Origin: Syntrophaceae bacterium
GTDB lineage: Bacteria > Desulfobacterota > Syntrophorhabdia > Syntrophorhabdales > WCHB1-27
Length of the DNA stretch: 13,774 nucleotides
Direction of reading: 5' to 3'
Assembly: GCA_003165115.1 (NCBI GenBank)
Contig: PLSJ01000506.1
Span: 309 to 14,082 of the forward strand
Shown: in pieces, positions 6,979 to 13,774 of the stretch
Numbering within the stretch: the first letter of the stretch is position 1
How the letters are laid out: every line of letters starts with the position of its first letter
Made by a program: the position numbers and the translations under genes
The notes under the pieces: model-generated
What the model was told of the DNA's origin: nothing
Seen by the model: the letters and a program-made list of their open reading frames with translations, nothing else
Databases searched by the model: none

Positions 6979-8154
6979 TTAACGCGCCCCCTGTGGTTGA
7001 GGGGAGGGCGGCGGACCTTGCCTCTCCGGCGTCACCTTGCGTCCGGGGACGGCCTTCTGTGTGCCTGCCACGACCACCCATTCCTTAGCCGTCAGCCCAC
7101 TCTCGATCACCCGCATGTGGCCCACCAGGAACCCGATCCTGACGGTGCGCTTTTCCACCGTGTCCTGCGCGTTCACCACGAGCAGAAACACGCCCTGCTG
7201 ATCGTAGCTGAGCGCTTCCTGGGGGACGAGCAATGCGTCTTTTTCCGCCAGCGGCACGCGGAGCCGCGCATAGAGCCCCGGCATCAGGTTCCCGTCGGGG
7301 TTCGGGAAGACCCCTCTCATCTGGAGGGTCCCCGTGGTGGAGGTAAGGCTGATCGAGGAAAAATCGAGGACGCCTTCATGGGGGTGTCCTTTCTCGTTGA
7401 GGACGCCCATCGAGACGAGGGCGCGCCCCATCCCCGGCCTCCAGTGTCCCTCTCGCGTGAGCCGGGCGAGGTCGGAATCGCTGATCGTGAAATAGACGTA
7501 CATGGGGTTGGTCTGGTTGACGGACGCGAGCACGGTGTTATCGCCTGCGCCGACGAGGTTTCCAGGGTCGACGAGCCTCCGGTCGATGCGGCCGTCGAAA
7601 GGCGCCCTCACCTCCGTGTAGCTAAGATTGAGCGCCGCGAGGTCGCGGCTCGCCTGCGCGTTCTCCAGGTTGGCGTGTGCTGAATCCCTCTGGTAGCGCC
7701 AGTTGTCCACGTCGGACTGGGAAGCCGCCTTGCGGCTGAGCAATTCCGTGTAGCGGACGAATTGCGCCGCGGCGTATTCCAATTGTGCCTTTTGCAGTGC
7801 TATCGCGGACTCGGCCTGCCTTAGTGCGTCCTGGTACGTGTTCTGCTGCAGGAGAAAGAGGATTTGGTCTTTCTTGACGAACTGGCCGTCCCGGAAGAAG
7901 ACCTTTTCGAGATACCCGGCGACCCGCGCGCGAAGCTGCACGGTCATCACGGCCTGCGTGTTGCCCGTCAGATCCAGACGGTCGGTCACGCGACGCTCCA
8001 GGGGTTGGGCGACGGTGACCGCCGGCGGCGGCTGGGGCGGCTTCGGCTTCTCCTTGCAGGAGGGGAGGAAAACCGCAAGAAGCAGGCACGAGAGCGCCCG
8101 CACGGCTATCCCCCGGATTTGTCCGGATCTCAGCAGCATAGCTTTCGTCTCCAT
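6979..8154 (-). CDS. RND efflux membrane-fusion (periplasmic adaptor) lipoprotein
   Basis: A 391-residue AcrA/MexA-like adaptor that would join the inner-membrane pump to the outer-membrane channel. The N-terminus is a lipoprotein signal: basic residues, a hydrophobic run and LPSC with lipidated Cys33, then a proline-rich linker. The two half-lipoyl segments are at about 73-102 (VQLRARVAGYLEKVFFRDG) and 178-212 (LSYTEVRAPFDGRIDRRLV). Between them lies a helical hairpin (about 105-175) rich in Gln, Ala and Leu that should contact the outer-membrane factor. A beta-barrel and a membrane-proximal domain follow. The ATG at 8154 has no good ribosome site. The in-frame ATG at 8139 (residue 6) has GGAG nine bases upstream and leaves the signal peptide intact, so it may be the true start. 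The gene begins 33 bases after the outer-membrane factor stop. Confidence 0.95.
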   Translation of the reverse strand: METKAMLLRSGQIRGIAVRALSCLLLAVFLPSCKEKPKPPQPPPAVTVAQPLERRVTDRLDLTGNTQAVMTVQLRARVAGYLEKVFFRDGQFVKKDQILFLLQQNTYQDALRQAESAIALQKAQLEYAAAQFVRYTELLSRKAASQSDVDNWRYQRDSAHANLENAQASRDLAALNLSYTEVRAPFDGRIDRRLVDPGNLVGAGDNTVLASVNQTNPMYVYFTISDSDLARLTREGHWRPGMGRALVSMGVLNEKGHPHEGVLDFSSISLTSTTGTLQMRGVFPNPDGNLMPGLYARLRVPLAEKDALLVPQEALSYDQQGVFLLVVNAQDTVEKRTVRIGFLVGHMRVIESGLTAKEWVVVAGTQKAVPGRKVTPERQGPPPSPQPQGAR

Positions 8155-8187
8155 GAGAAGATGCGTCCGAAAGGGACGTACACCATC

Positions 8188-9768
8188 CTACCAATCGGGA
8201 AGCCGGACATCCGGGTGATGCTGCTCCGATGCGGGCGGCATATACGCTGCCGGGTTGAGCAAATTTCCCCAATTGGTCCGTTTTGCCATGACTTCCTTCA
8301 TCTCCGCCGGCACGACGTCCATTCCTTCCCTGATCTGCCAGCCTCCTCCCAGCGCCCTGTAGATTGCCACGAGGTTGCTCGCTATGTTGCCCAGCGTGGC
8401 CACAAAGTTGTCCTGCTCGTTCAGGAGCGACTGTTGGCCCACGAGCACGGTGGTAAAATCAGCCACCCCTCCTTTGTACTGATCGACGGCATGGCCCAGG
8501 GCGCCGCTTGCCGCTTCCGTGCTGCGCGCCAGAAACTCGGCCCTTTCCTGTGACCTCAGGAATGCGACGATGGCATCCTCCACATTCTGCTGCGCCGTGA
8601 GGACCGTGTTCTGATACGTGACGAGCAGCTCCTGGAACCGCGCGTCCTGGAGGCGGACGTTATTGGTGATCTGGCCGTAGTTGAAAATATTCCACTGCAT
8701 CCCAGGGCCCCAGGTGTAGTTCCGGCTCTTCCACTGAAACATGTCCCCGAGCGTTGACCCTCCTATGTTGGTGGAAAGGAGGCCGAAATTCCCGGAGAGC
8801 GAGAACGCGGGGAAAAGATCGGCCCTGGCAACGCCGATCTGGGCGCCTTGCGCCATCGCCCGGTACTCGGCGGCGCGCACGTCGGGCCTGCGGCGAAGCA
8901 GGTCCTCCGGGATGCCCACCGCCACGTGCGGCGGGGGAACGGGGATGCCGGACGAGCCGGCCAGCTTGTCCTCGAGGCTGCCCGGCGGCAGTCCCAGCAA
9001 TATGCTGAGGGCATGTTTCGTCTGCTGGAGCTGGGTTTGCAGGGTAGGTACGGTTGCCTCCGTGCTGTTGAGGATGGTCCTGGCCTGCTCCACGTCCCTT
9101 TCCGAGGCGGTGCCGAACTCCCAGCGCGACTCGGTGAGGTTCAGGTTCTCTCTCTGGGTCTCGACGTTGCGCCGTGCGATCTCGATTCGTTTCTCCAGCG
9201 TCCTTATCGCGATATAGTCCGTTGCAACGTCGCCGATCATGCTCACCAGCGCGTTGTCGTAGTCCGCGACGCTTGCGTGCAGGGCCGCATCGGCCGACTC
9301 TATGGCGCGCCTGAACCTGCCCCAGAAGTCGATTTCCCACGTTGCCGTGACCCCTATCTGGTCCTGCGCATAGTTGAGGAGGCTCGGGAATGAGGAAAAA
9401 GTGGAGTGCTGGCTGAGCCGGTTGTACTGGACCGAGCCTGTGGCCTGCTGGGTCTGTGGGTAAAGCTGGCCCACGGCTATGCCGAGCTGGGCACGGGCCT
9501 CGAGGACCCTGACCCCTGCCACACGAAGGGTGAGGTTCTGACGCAGCGCGGTGTCGACGAGCCGGTCGAGCACCGGGTCTTTGAATACCCGCCACCAGGC
9601 GCGGCTGTCCACCGGCTCGCTCGTCAGCCGTTCGCCGTCCGTCTCGCGCCAGCTCGCGAGCACGGTCGTGTCCGGCCTGACATAGTCCGGCCCCAGCTTC
9701 GTGCACCCGGCGACAAGAAGGACGAGGGCCAGGACGGCCATGTTCGCGCGCATATCATTAATAATCAT
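8188..9768 (-). CDS. Outer-membrane efflux factor (NodT/OprM family lipoprotein)
   Basis: A 526-residue TolC-type outer-membrane channel of the NodT/OprM lipoprotein group. The signal peptide ends in a lipobox, LVAGC, with lipidated Cys22, followed by the family opening KLGPDYVRPD. The body has the two repeated OEP domains (about 60-260 and 275-465). Family features include WEIDFWGRFRRAIESADA, where the first domain enters the barrel, and RRRPDVRAAEYRAMAQGAQ at the start of the second repeat. AAGGAG lies 12 bases before the ATG at 9768, rather far; the ATGs at residues 6 and 10 have no better site. It is the first gene of the operon, so the order is channel, adaptor, pump instead of the more usual adaptor, pump, channel. 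Confidence 0.95.
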   Translation of the reverse strand: MIINDMRANMAVLALVLLVAGCTKLGPDYVRPDTTVLASWRETDGERLTSEPVDSRAWWRVFKDPVLDRLVDTALRQNLTLRVAGVRVLEARAQLGIAVGQLYPQTQQATGSVQYNRLSQHSTFSSFPSLLNYAQDQIGVTATWEIDFWGRFRRAIESADAALHASVADYDNALVSMIGDVATDYIAIRTLEKRIEIARRNVETQRENLNLTESRWEFGTASERDVEQARTILNSTEATVPTLQTQLQQTKHALSILLGLPPGSLEDKLAGSSGIPVPPPHVAVGIPEDLLRRRPDVRAAEYRAMAQGAQIGVARADLFPAFSLSGNFGLLSTNIGGSTLGDMFQWKSRNYTWGPGMQWNIFNYGQITNNVRLQDARFQELLVTYQNTVLTAQQNVEDAIVAFLRSQERAEFLARSTEAASGALGHAVDQYKGGVADFTTVLVGQQSLLNEQDNFVATLGNIASNLVAIYRALGGGWQIREGMDVVPAEMKEVMAKRTNWGNLLNPAAYMPPASEQHHPDVRLPDW

Positions 9769-9917
9769 AAGGGCGGCTTACTCCTTGCGCAATCTTGGGG
9801 CATTTGCAAAGCAGGGCATCGATTCGGACCGACCGTCGCCGCGGTATTCTCACCGAAGTTCTGAGGTCTTCTTCCTCCCCGTCTTTGCCGGCGGGACCTG
9901 CGCCGCCTTGATGGACC

Positions 9918-9961
9918 TATCATAAGACGCCCGGTAAAAACGCCACGGGCGCCTTATGATA
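9918..9961. repeat. 16-base inverted repeat with 12-base spacer
   Basis: The left arm TATCATAAGACGCCCG (9918-9933) and right arm CGGGCGCCTTATGATA (9946-9961) are reverse complements except for one base. The spacer is GTAAAAACGCCA. No T-run follows on either strand, so a classical terminator is unlikely. The position between divergent units fits a regulator-binding site, a leader hairpin of the efflux mRNA or a small palindromic repeat. Confidence 0.7.
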
Positions 9962-10047
9962 CGTGTAGGCACGCCCCCGGCGAATTTCAAGCCTTGCGGC
10001 GCCGGCGTAAAAATTATATGGACGTGAGGCATCAATCCGTGCTACAC

Positions 10048-10077
10048 ATTAAACCGTATAGCTTCTTCAAATATCAA
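10048..10077 (-). promoter_or_regulatory. Candidate promoter of the efflux operon
   Basis: On the minus strand TTGATA (10077-10072) and TTTAAT (10053-10048) are separated by 18 bases. If used, the mRNA would have a leader of about 270 bases containing the inverted repeat at 9918-9961 before the first gene at 9768. This is a pattern match only, and other starts nearer the gene are possible. Confidence 0.25.
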
Positions 10078-10140
10078 CCAAGAAAAGCAACGGAAAAGGA
10101 AGCATGACAGGAAACGAAGTCCGGAAGGAGGCGTTTTCGG

Positions 10141-11091
10141 ATGTGGAGAGTACCGGTCCTCATTCGCAAGTCCCTCACACCCGTGAGTATCATGGTGGTC
10201 CCCCATTCCAAGAATGGGTTGGTGAAGATCAGGATACCAGTCCTTGCTCTCTGCGCCTCCTGCGTCCTTGCCGTCGTCGGCATCTGCTACGTGGCGCACC
10301 TGGCGGGTGAGGTGCGCTCGTATTATACGGCGCGCGCCAAATTTCGCGCCCAGATGAGGCAGATGAAGTCGACTCTCGCCTCGCTGCAAGGCACGGAGGA
10401 CGAAGTACGAGGTCTTCTCGCGCTGAAAGCCGCCCCGCCTTCTCCCGACCCATTAACCGGCACGGGAGAGATGATCGACATGGAAGCCCTGATGAAGCAG
10501 GTGCGACAGACGATCGATGCCGTGGCTGAGATAAAAGAGTACCTGAACCGGCGACACGACGCGTTTTTTGCCACCCCCGCGGGCCTGCCGGTGAGCGGCC
10601 CGATTACGTCGTACTTCGGCCCGAGAAGCCACCCCGAGGCCGGCATGTCCGCTTTTCACCACGGCTTGGATATCAAAGTGGCTCCGGGCACCCCGGTACG
10701 GGCGACCGCGGACGGCATCGTCAGCTTTTCGGGCTGGATGCGCGGCAGCGGCAACGTCGTCGTGGTGGAGCATGGTTTCGGGTGCAGCACGGCCTATGCG
10801 CATGGCGCCAGGAACCTCACCCACGTCGGACAACGCGTCAAGCGGGGGGATGTCATCGCGGCGTCGGGCTCGACCGGTTTCAGCACCGGGCCGCACGTAC
10901 ACTACGAAGTATGGAAGGAGGGCTGCCAGGTCGACCCTCTGCTGCCGCTCCTCGCGTCGCTCTCGCCGCAGGCATCGGTGTCGGAACCTCCGGCCCGTAA
11001 AACGGAAGTAGCGCACCCTGCGCCCCATCACTCACGGGAGGTGAAATATGTTCGGAAAGAGACAACCGGCAATGGAGACGATCATCGGTGA
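10141..11091 (+). CDS. Membrane-anchored M23 (LytM-type) peptidoglycan endopeptidase
   Basis: A 316-residue M23 metallopeptidase, a family that cuts peptide cross-links in the cell wall. It has a short cytoplasmic N-terminus, one membrane helix (about 31-56), a helical stretch (58-145) and the LytM domain (about 148-275). The zinc and catalytic residues are complete: HHGLD (His173, Asp177), His221 in YAHG and HVH (His252, His254). An active enzyme is expected, unlike degenerate LytM activators such as EnvC or NlpD. Residues 14-33 (SIMVVPHSKNGLVKIRIP) form a juxtamembrane PHS motif I recall from M23 proteins encoded beside bactofilins. AAGGAGG lies nine bases before the ATG. The last 44 bases overlap the bactofilin gene, so the two are probably co-translated and act together, as in BacA-LmdC and the Helicobacter CcmA-Csd1 type of pairing. 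The C-terminal tail after about 275 is low-complexity. Confidence 0.93.
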   Translation: MWRVPVLIRKSLTPVSIMVVPHSKNGLVKIRIPVLALCASCVLAVVGICYVAHLAGEVRSYYTARAKFRAQMRQMKSTLASLQGTEDEVRGLLALKAAPPSPDPLTGTGEMIDMEALMKQVRQTIDAVAEIKEYLNRRHDAFFATPAGLPVSGPITSYFGPRSHPEAGMSAFHHGLDIKVAPGTPVRATADGIVSFSGWMRGSGNVVVVEHGFGCSTAYAHGARNLTHVGQRVKRGDVIAASGSTGFSTGPHVHYEVWKEGCQVDPLLPLLASLSPQASVSEPPARKTEVAHPAPHHSREVKYVRKETTGNGDDHR

Positions 11092-11428
11092 AGGCACGTT
11101 CTTCAGCGGGGAATTGAGCTCGAAGGGGACCGTCCGCATCGACGGCGCGCTGGAAGGACGCATCCGGGCCGACTGCATCATCGTGGGGGACTCGGGGACC
11201 ATCGTCGGCAACGTCGTATGCAGGGGAATGGTCCTCGGGGGTAAGATAGAGGGGACGGTCCACGCCGCGGAATTGGTCGACATCAAGGCCAACGGGAGTC
11301 TTTTCGGAGAGGTGCACGCAGCGCGCCTGGCGGTTTCCGAGGGCGGCGCCATCGAAGGACACTCGTACATGAACAAGACGAAGGAAACCCAGGAGAAGGG
11401 CGTGTTACCCTTCCCCAGCGAGAAATAA
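11048..11428 (+). CDS. Bactofilin (polymer-forming cytoskeletal protein)
   Basis: A 126-residue bactofilin (DUF583 family). These proteins polymerise without nucleotide into filaments through a right-handed beta-helix and position cell-wall enzymes. The family pattern is clear from about residue 10: ETIIGEGTFFSGELSSKGT, then short repeats with alternating Gly and hydrophobic residues (VRIDGALEGRI, IIVGDSGTIVGNV, MVLGGKIEGTV, LVDIKANGSLFGEV). A short charged tail (NKTKETQEKG) follows. GGAGG lies six bases before the ATG, inside the end of the M23 gene, whose frame it overlaps by 44 bases. The partner relation is recruitment of the M23 enzyme (inference from known bactofilin-M23 pairs). The stop codon sits in the stem of the terminator that follows. 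Confidence 0.93.
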   Translation: MFGKRQPAMETIIGEGTFFSGELSSKGTVRIDGALEGRIRADCIIVGDSGTIVGNVVCRGMVLGGKIEGTVHAAELVDIKANGSLFGEVHAARLAVSEGGAIEGHSYMNKTKETQEKGVLPFPSEK

Positions 11429-11450
11429 GCCCGGCCGGGGGCTTATTTTC
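11424..11450 (+). terminator. Intrinsic terminator of the M23-bactofilin unit
   Basis: A perfect nine-pair stem, AATAAGCCC (11424-11432) / GGGCTTATT (11439-11447), with a six-base GGCCGG loop runs into TTTTCTTTCT. The bactofilin TAA stop (11426-11428) is part of the left arm, so the terminating ribosome overlaps the hairpin. Confidence 0.85.
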
Positions 11451-11492
11451 TTTCTCTCTCCATCATATCGGGTGAGGCCCGCCTTCTTCTCT

Positions 11493-11526
11493 CCCTCTCC
11501 CTTGAGGGAGAGGGCCGGGGTGAGGG
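11493..11526 (+). repeat. REP-like palindromic element, copy 3
   Basis: The hairpin CCCTCTCCCT / AGGGAGAGGG is perfect over ten pairs, followed by CCGGGGTGAGGG. Compared with copy 2 (3793-3831) the loop-closing pair has changed from C-G to T-A on both sides, so pairing is kept. It lies between the bactofilin terminator and nudC. Confidence 0.75.
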
Positions 11527-11556
11527 TGTTACGGTACGCGGTGCGCCTCATGCCGT

Positions 11557-11585
11557 TTGACTTTTCCCCCAGAACCGGATAGTTT
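11557..11585 (+). promoter_or_regulatory. Candidate nudC promoter
   Basis: TTGACT (11557-11562) and TAGTTT (11580-11585) are 17 bases apart. The start of transcription would be near 11592, at or within a few bases of the nudC ATG (11594), which would give a leaderless message and explain the missing ribosome site. The -10 box is a weak match. Confidence 0.3.
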
Positions 11586-11593
11586 TTTACCTC

Positions 11594-12439
11594 ATGACCG
11601 ATTCCTTCATCCCTTCGGTAAAACCCTTGCAGGACGCGCCCGCCGGCGCTTTTTGGTTCGTTTTCTTGCGCCAGAAGCTGCTTGTCTCCATGAATGCGGA
11701 TACCGCGACAATCCCCTTCGGAGAAGGGCTCGACCGATGGGGCCTCGCCGGGCTGCGGCAGCAGTACCTGGGCACGCTCCGCGGGTTTTCCTGTCACGGT
11801 GTGGAGGTAGGTGATAAGACCCCGGCCCCTCCGGGCATGGCGTTCGTGGCCTTGCGTTCCCTTTACGGCATCCTTGAGGAAGGCCCTTTCAAGGCCGCCA
11901 TGACGGCGATGCATCTGGTCGAATGGAACAGGACAAGCCTGTTTTGCGGCCGGTGCGGGGCGCGGACGGAAGCTGCCGGGGAGGAGCGCGCCAAGAAATG
12001 TACAGAATGCGGCGCCCTCTCTTTTCCACGGATATCTCCCGCGGTAATCGTCCTCATCGAGCGGGGAGAGCAGGTGCTTCTCGCGAGGGCTTCCCGTTTT
12101 CCCGAAAGTATGCACAGCGTGCTGGCCGGTTTTGTCGAGCCTGGAGAGAGTCTCGAAGAGACGGTTTCACGCGAGATCAAAGAAGAAACGGGCATCCTCG
12201 TCGAGGACGTCCGCTATTTCGGGAGCCAGCCGTGGCCTTTTCCCGACAGCCTCATGGTCGGCTTTACGGCTCGTTACGCCTCGGGAGAGATACGCATCGA
12301 CGGCAAGGAGATCGTGGAGGCCCGATGGTTCGGCGTGGACGACCTGCCGGAAATCCCCGGAAAAATAAGCATAGCGAGAAAGCTGATAGACTGGTTCATC
12401 GAAAAACACCGCGCGGCAAAGAAGATCTCCACGGAATAA
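11594..12439 (+). CDS. nudC: NAD(H) pyrophosphatase / NAD-cap decapping Nudix hydrolase NudC
   Basis: A 281-residue NudC-family protein. It splits NADH or NAD+ into NMN(H) and AMP and, in E. coli, removes NAD caps from RNA 5' ends. A divergent N-terminal domain (1-115) is followed by a four-cysteine zinc ribbon (Cys118, Cys121, Cys136, Cys139). The Nudix box at 179-201 is complete (Gly179, Glu185, Arg193-Glu194, Glu197-Glu198, Gly200) and binds the catalytic metals. The family signature SQPWPFPDS, which separates NADH pyrophosphatases from other Nudix enzymes, is at 211-219. Length is slightly above the E. coli enzyme. The ATG at 11594 is the first possible start after an in-frame TAG (11579-11581); no Shine-Dalgarno site is seen upstream. 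It is separated from the bactofilin unit by a terminator, so it is a separate transcript. Confidence 0.94.
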   Translation: MTDSFIPSVKPLQDAPAGAFWFVFLRQKLLVSMNADTATIPFGEGLDRWGLAGLRQQYLGTLRGFSCHGVEVGDKTPAPPGMAFVALRSLYGILEEGPFKAAMTAMHLVEWNRTSLFCGRCGARTEAAGEERAKKCTECGALSFPRISPAVIVLIERGEQVLLARASRFPESMHSVLAGFVEPGESLEETVSREIKEETGILVEDVRYFGSQPWPFPDSLMVGFTARYASGEIRIDGKEIVEARWFGVDDLPEIPGKISIARKLIDWFIEKHRAAKKISTE

Positions 12440-12662
12440 AAAGCGTTATTGTTTTCCCGCCCATCACCGTTTCCGGCTCGAACCTTCAGCGCTGGAAAGC
12501 CCGGCCGCCTCGCTCCCGACCGCGCGGATTGAAATCGCAGACGCCCCGCCCTACGTTAATGAAAAGCCCCTGAGCCTCTTGCATACCGGCTTTTGACGGA
12601 TGTATCGGGGAAGCGGGCAAGATCCGGGATGAGACGGATACAACCACGTCGGAGGGACTACT
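12440..12662 (+). other. Intergenic region before glgX
   Basis: No gene, clear terminator or strong promoter was recognised in these 223 bases. A weak AT-rich dyad (AATAA/TTATT) directly follows the nudC stop. TTGCAT at about 12579 with TATCGG 18 bases later is the only promoter-like pair I noticed, and it is poor. Confidence 0.4.
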
Positions 12663-13774
12663 ATGGGATCACTTGACGTCTGGCCGGGCAGGGCATATCC
12701 CCTCGGCGCCACCTATGATGGGACGGGAACCAATTTCTCTCTTTTTTCCGAGGTCGCCGAGAGTGTGGAACTGTGCCTGTTCGACGACTCGGGACAGGAA
12801 ACACGCGTGAATCTCCCGGAAACGACGGCGTTCTGCCGGCATGGCTACCTGCCGGGGGTCGAGCCGGGGCGGCGATACGGGTTCCGGATCCACGGTCCGT
12901 GGGCGCCGGAGAAGGGCTTGCGGTGCAACCCGGCGAAACTCCTCCTCGATCCGTACGCGAAAGCGATAGAAGGACGGGTCGAATGGGATGAGGCCGTCTT
13001 CCCGTATCGCTTCGACGAGCCGGAGGGACCCGCCAATGAAAAGGACAGCGCGCCGTTCGTTCCGAAATCGGTCGTAGTCAACCCCTTTTTCGAGTGGGAC
13101 CGGGACGAGCCGCTGAGACTGCCGTGGCAGGACACCATCGTGTACGAGACGCACGTGAAGGGCCTGACCATAAAGCACCCGGACATACCCGAGGACATGC
13201 GTGGCACGTACGCCGGGCTGGGCCATCCGGCGATGCTCGCCTACCTGAAGAAGCTGGGCGTCACGGCCGTGGAGCTTCTTCCCGTGCACCAGTTCATCCA
13301 CGACAAGCACCTGGTCGATAAGGGCCTGCGCAATTACTGGGGTTATAACTCCATCGGGTATTTTGCACCCCATAACGAGTACTCGAACAGGGGCCAACGC
13401 GGGCAGCAGGTGCAGGAGTTCAAGCAGATGGTCAAGAACCTCCACGAACAGGGGATGGAGGTGATCCTCGACGTGGTTTATAACCACACCGCCGAGGGCA
13501 ACCACATGGGTCCGATGCTCTGTTTCAGGGGCATCGACAACGCGGCATACTACAGGCTCGTTGCCGATGCCCCTGCTACTACATGGACTACACAGGCACA
13601 GGCAACAGCCTCAACATGCGCCACCCTCACGTGCTCCAGCTCATCATGGATTCCCTCCGCTACTGGGTCACGGAGATGCGCGTGGACGGTTTCCGCTTCG
13701 ATCTCGCCGCCACCCTCGCCCGCGAGCTGCACGCCGTCAGCAAGCTCTCCGCCTTCTTCGATATCATCCACCAG
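12663..13774 (+). CDS. glgX: Glycogen debranching enzyme GlgX/TreX (partial, apparent frameshift)
   Basis: This is the N-terminal half of a GH13 debranching enzyme, which hydrolyses alpha-1,6 branches of glycogen or limit dextrins. GGAGG lies seven bases before the ATG. A CBM48-type domain ([19 protein letters not shown], about residues 12-110) is followed by the catalytic barrel with [26 protein letters not shown] and conserved region I, DVVYNH (270-275). At about 13575 the frame changes. The start frame reads on as Ala-Thr-Thr-Trp without a stop. The frame two bases later gives the expected family sequence [17 protein letters not shown], then [20 protein letters not shown], which holds region II and the nucleophile Asp. 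One base, probably a C in the CCCCTGC stretch, appears to be missing where family members have Pro-Arg-Tyr-Tyr. The gene runs past the window end. It is either a sequencing error or a disrupted gene; as read, the start-frame product lacks the catalytic Asp. Confidence 0.88.
   Translation, partial: MGSLDVWPGRAYPLGATYDGTGTNFSLFSEVAESVELCLFDDSGQETRVNLPETTAFCRHGYLPGVEPGRRYGFRIHGPWAPEKGLRCNPAKLLLDPYAKAIEGRVEWDEAVFPYRFDEPEGPANEKDSAPFVPKSVVVNPFFEWDRDEPLRLPWQDTIVYETHVKGLTIKHPDIPEDMRGTYAGLGHPAMLAYLKKLGVTAVELLPVHQFIHDKHLVDKGLRNYWGYNSIGYFAPHNEYSNRGQRGQQVQEFKQMVKNLHEQGMEVILDVVYNHTAEGNHMGPMLCFRGIDNAAYYRLVADAPATTWTTQAQATASTCATLTCSSSSWIPSATGSRRCAWTVSASISPPPSPASCTPSASSPPSSISST

Larger units (their letters stand above)
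9769..10140. other. Divergent intergenic region between the efflux operon and the M23 peptidase gene
   Basis: No convincing gene lies in these 372 bases. They must hold the promoters for the leftward efflux operon and the rightward M23-bactofilin unit. Visible structures are a 16-base inverted repeat at 9918-9961 and a candidate minus-strand promoter at 10048-10077. A 61-codon minus-strand frame (10035-9850) spans the inverted repeat but lacks a ribosome site and any family resemblance. Confidence 0.6.

Noticed and set aside
4816..7683. Very long plus-strand open frame (955 codons) across the pump and adaptor genes
   Set aside because: It is antisense to two clear RND genes. The translation is rich in Gly, Arg, His and Asp with no family features, as expected for the complement of GC-rich genes.
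9850..10035. 61-codon minus-strand open frame in the divergent intergenic region
   Set aside because: It has no ribosome site or family resemblance, and it spans the 16-base inverted repeat, which is better seen as a non-coding element.
10104..10310. 68-codon plus-strand open frame overlapping the start of the M23 gene
   Set aside because: Most of it lies inside the M23 gene in another frame, and the translation is Arg/Pro-rich without motifs.
12669..13505. 278-codon minus-strand open frame over glgX
   Set aside because: The plus strand has clear GH13 motifs and a good ribosome site. The minus frame is a composition shadow.

Overview
The window is 13.8 kb from a Gram-negative, mostly GC-rich bacterium. 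The evidence is a complete RND tripartite efflux operon with an outer-membrane factor, two lipoprotein signal peptides, a bactofilin/M23 cell-wall pair, a fused ADP-forming acyl-CoA synthetase of the kind common in anaerobes, and a GlgX-type debranching enzyme. A Desulfobacterota-like (syntrophic or anaerobic deltaproteobacterial) host fits, but this is inference only. I saw no rRNA, tRNA, CRISPR array, integrase or transposase.

Left edge (1-1500): visibly lower GC than the rest, with a partial minus-strand open frame encoding a membrane-anchor-like peptide and a class II Fic protein with a C-terminal winged-helix-like tail. The Fic gene has a strong sigma70-like promoter bracketed by two identical 17-base repeats. 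One of these covers the predicted transcription start and the GTG start codon, which suggests autoregulation.

Centre (1502-9768): all genes are on the minus strand. The single-gene acyl-CoA synthetase unit (3547 to 1502) has its own promoter. Upstream of it lies a 300-base gap with two REP-like palindromic elements in inverted orientation. Then comes the efflux operon, transcribed leftwards from about 9.8-10.1 kb in the order outer-membrane factor, membrane-fusion protein, RND pump. The MFP stop and the pump's GTG start are directly adjacent. No regulator is encoded beside it. A 372-base divergent intergenic region carries a 16-base inverted repeat.

Right side (10141-13774): all genes are on the plus strand. 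A membrane-anchored M23 endopeptidase overlaps a bactofilin by 44 bases, a probable cell-shape module. It ends in an intrinsic terminator whose stem contains the bactofilin stop codon. A third copy of the REP-like element follows, then nudC (NADH/NAD-cap pyrophosphatase, complete zinc ribbon and Nudix box). Last is glgX, cut by the window end and apparently carrying a one-base frameshift at about 13575, before the catalytic aspartate.

Most of the window is recognisable housekeeping or accessory content. The parts most worth follow-up are the Fic control region, the M23-bactofilin module, the glgX frameshift, the covarying REP-like elements and the membrane-anchor fragment at the left edge. 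I found no clear evidence of a wholly new multi-gene system.
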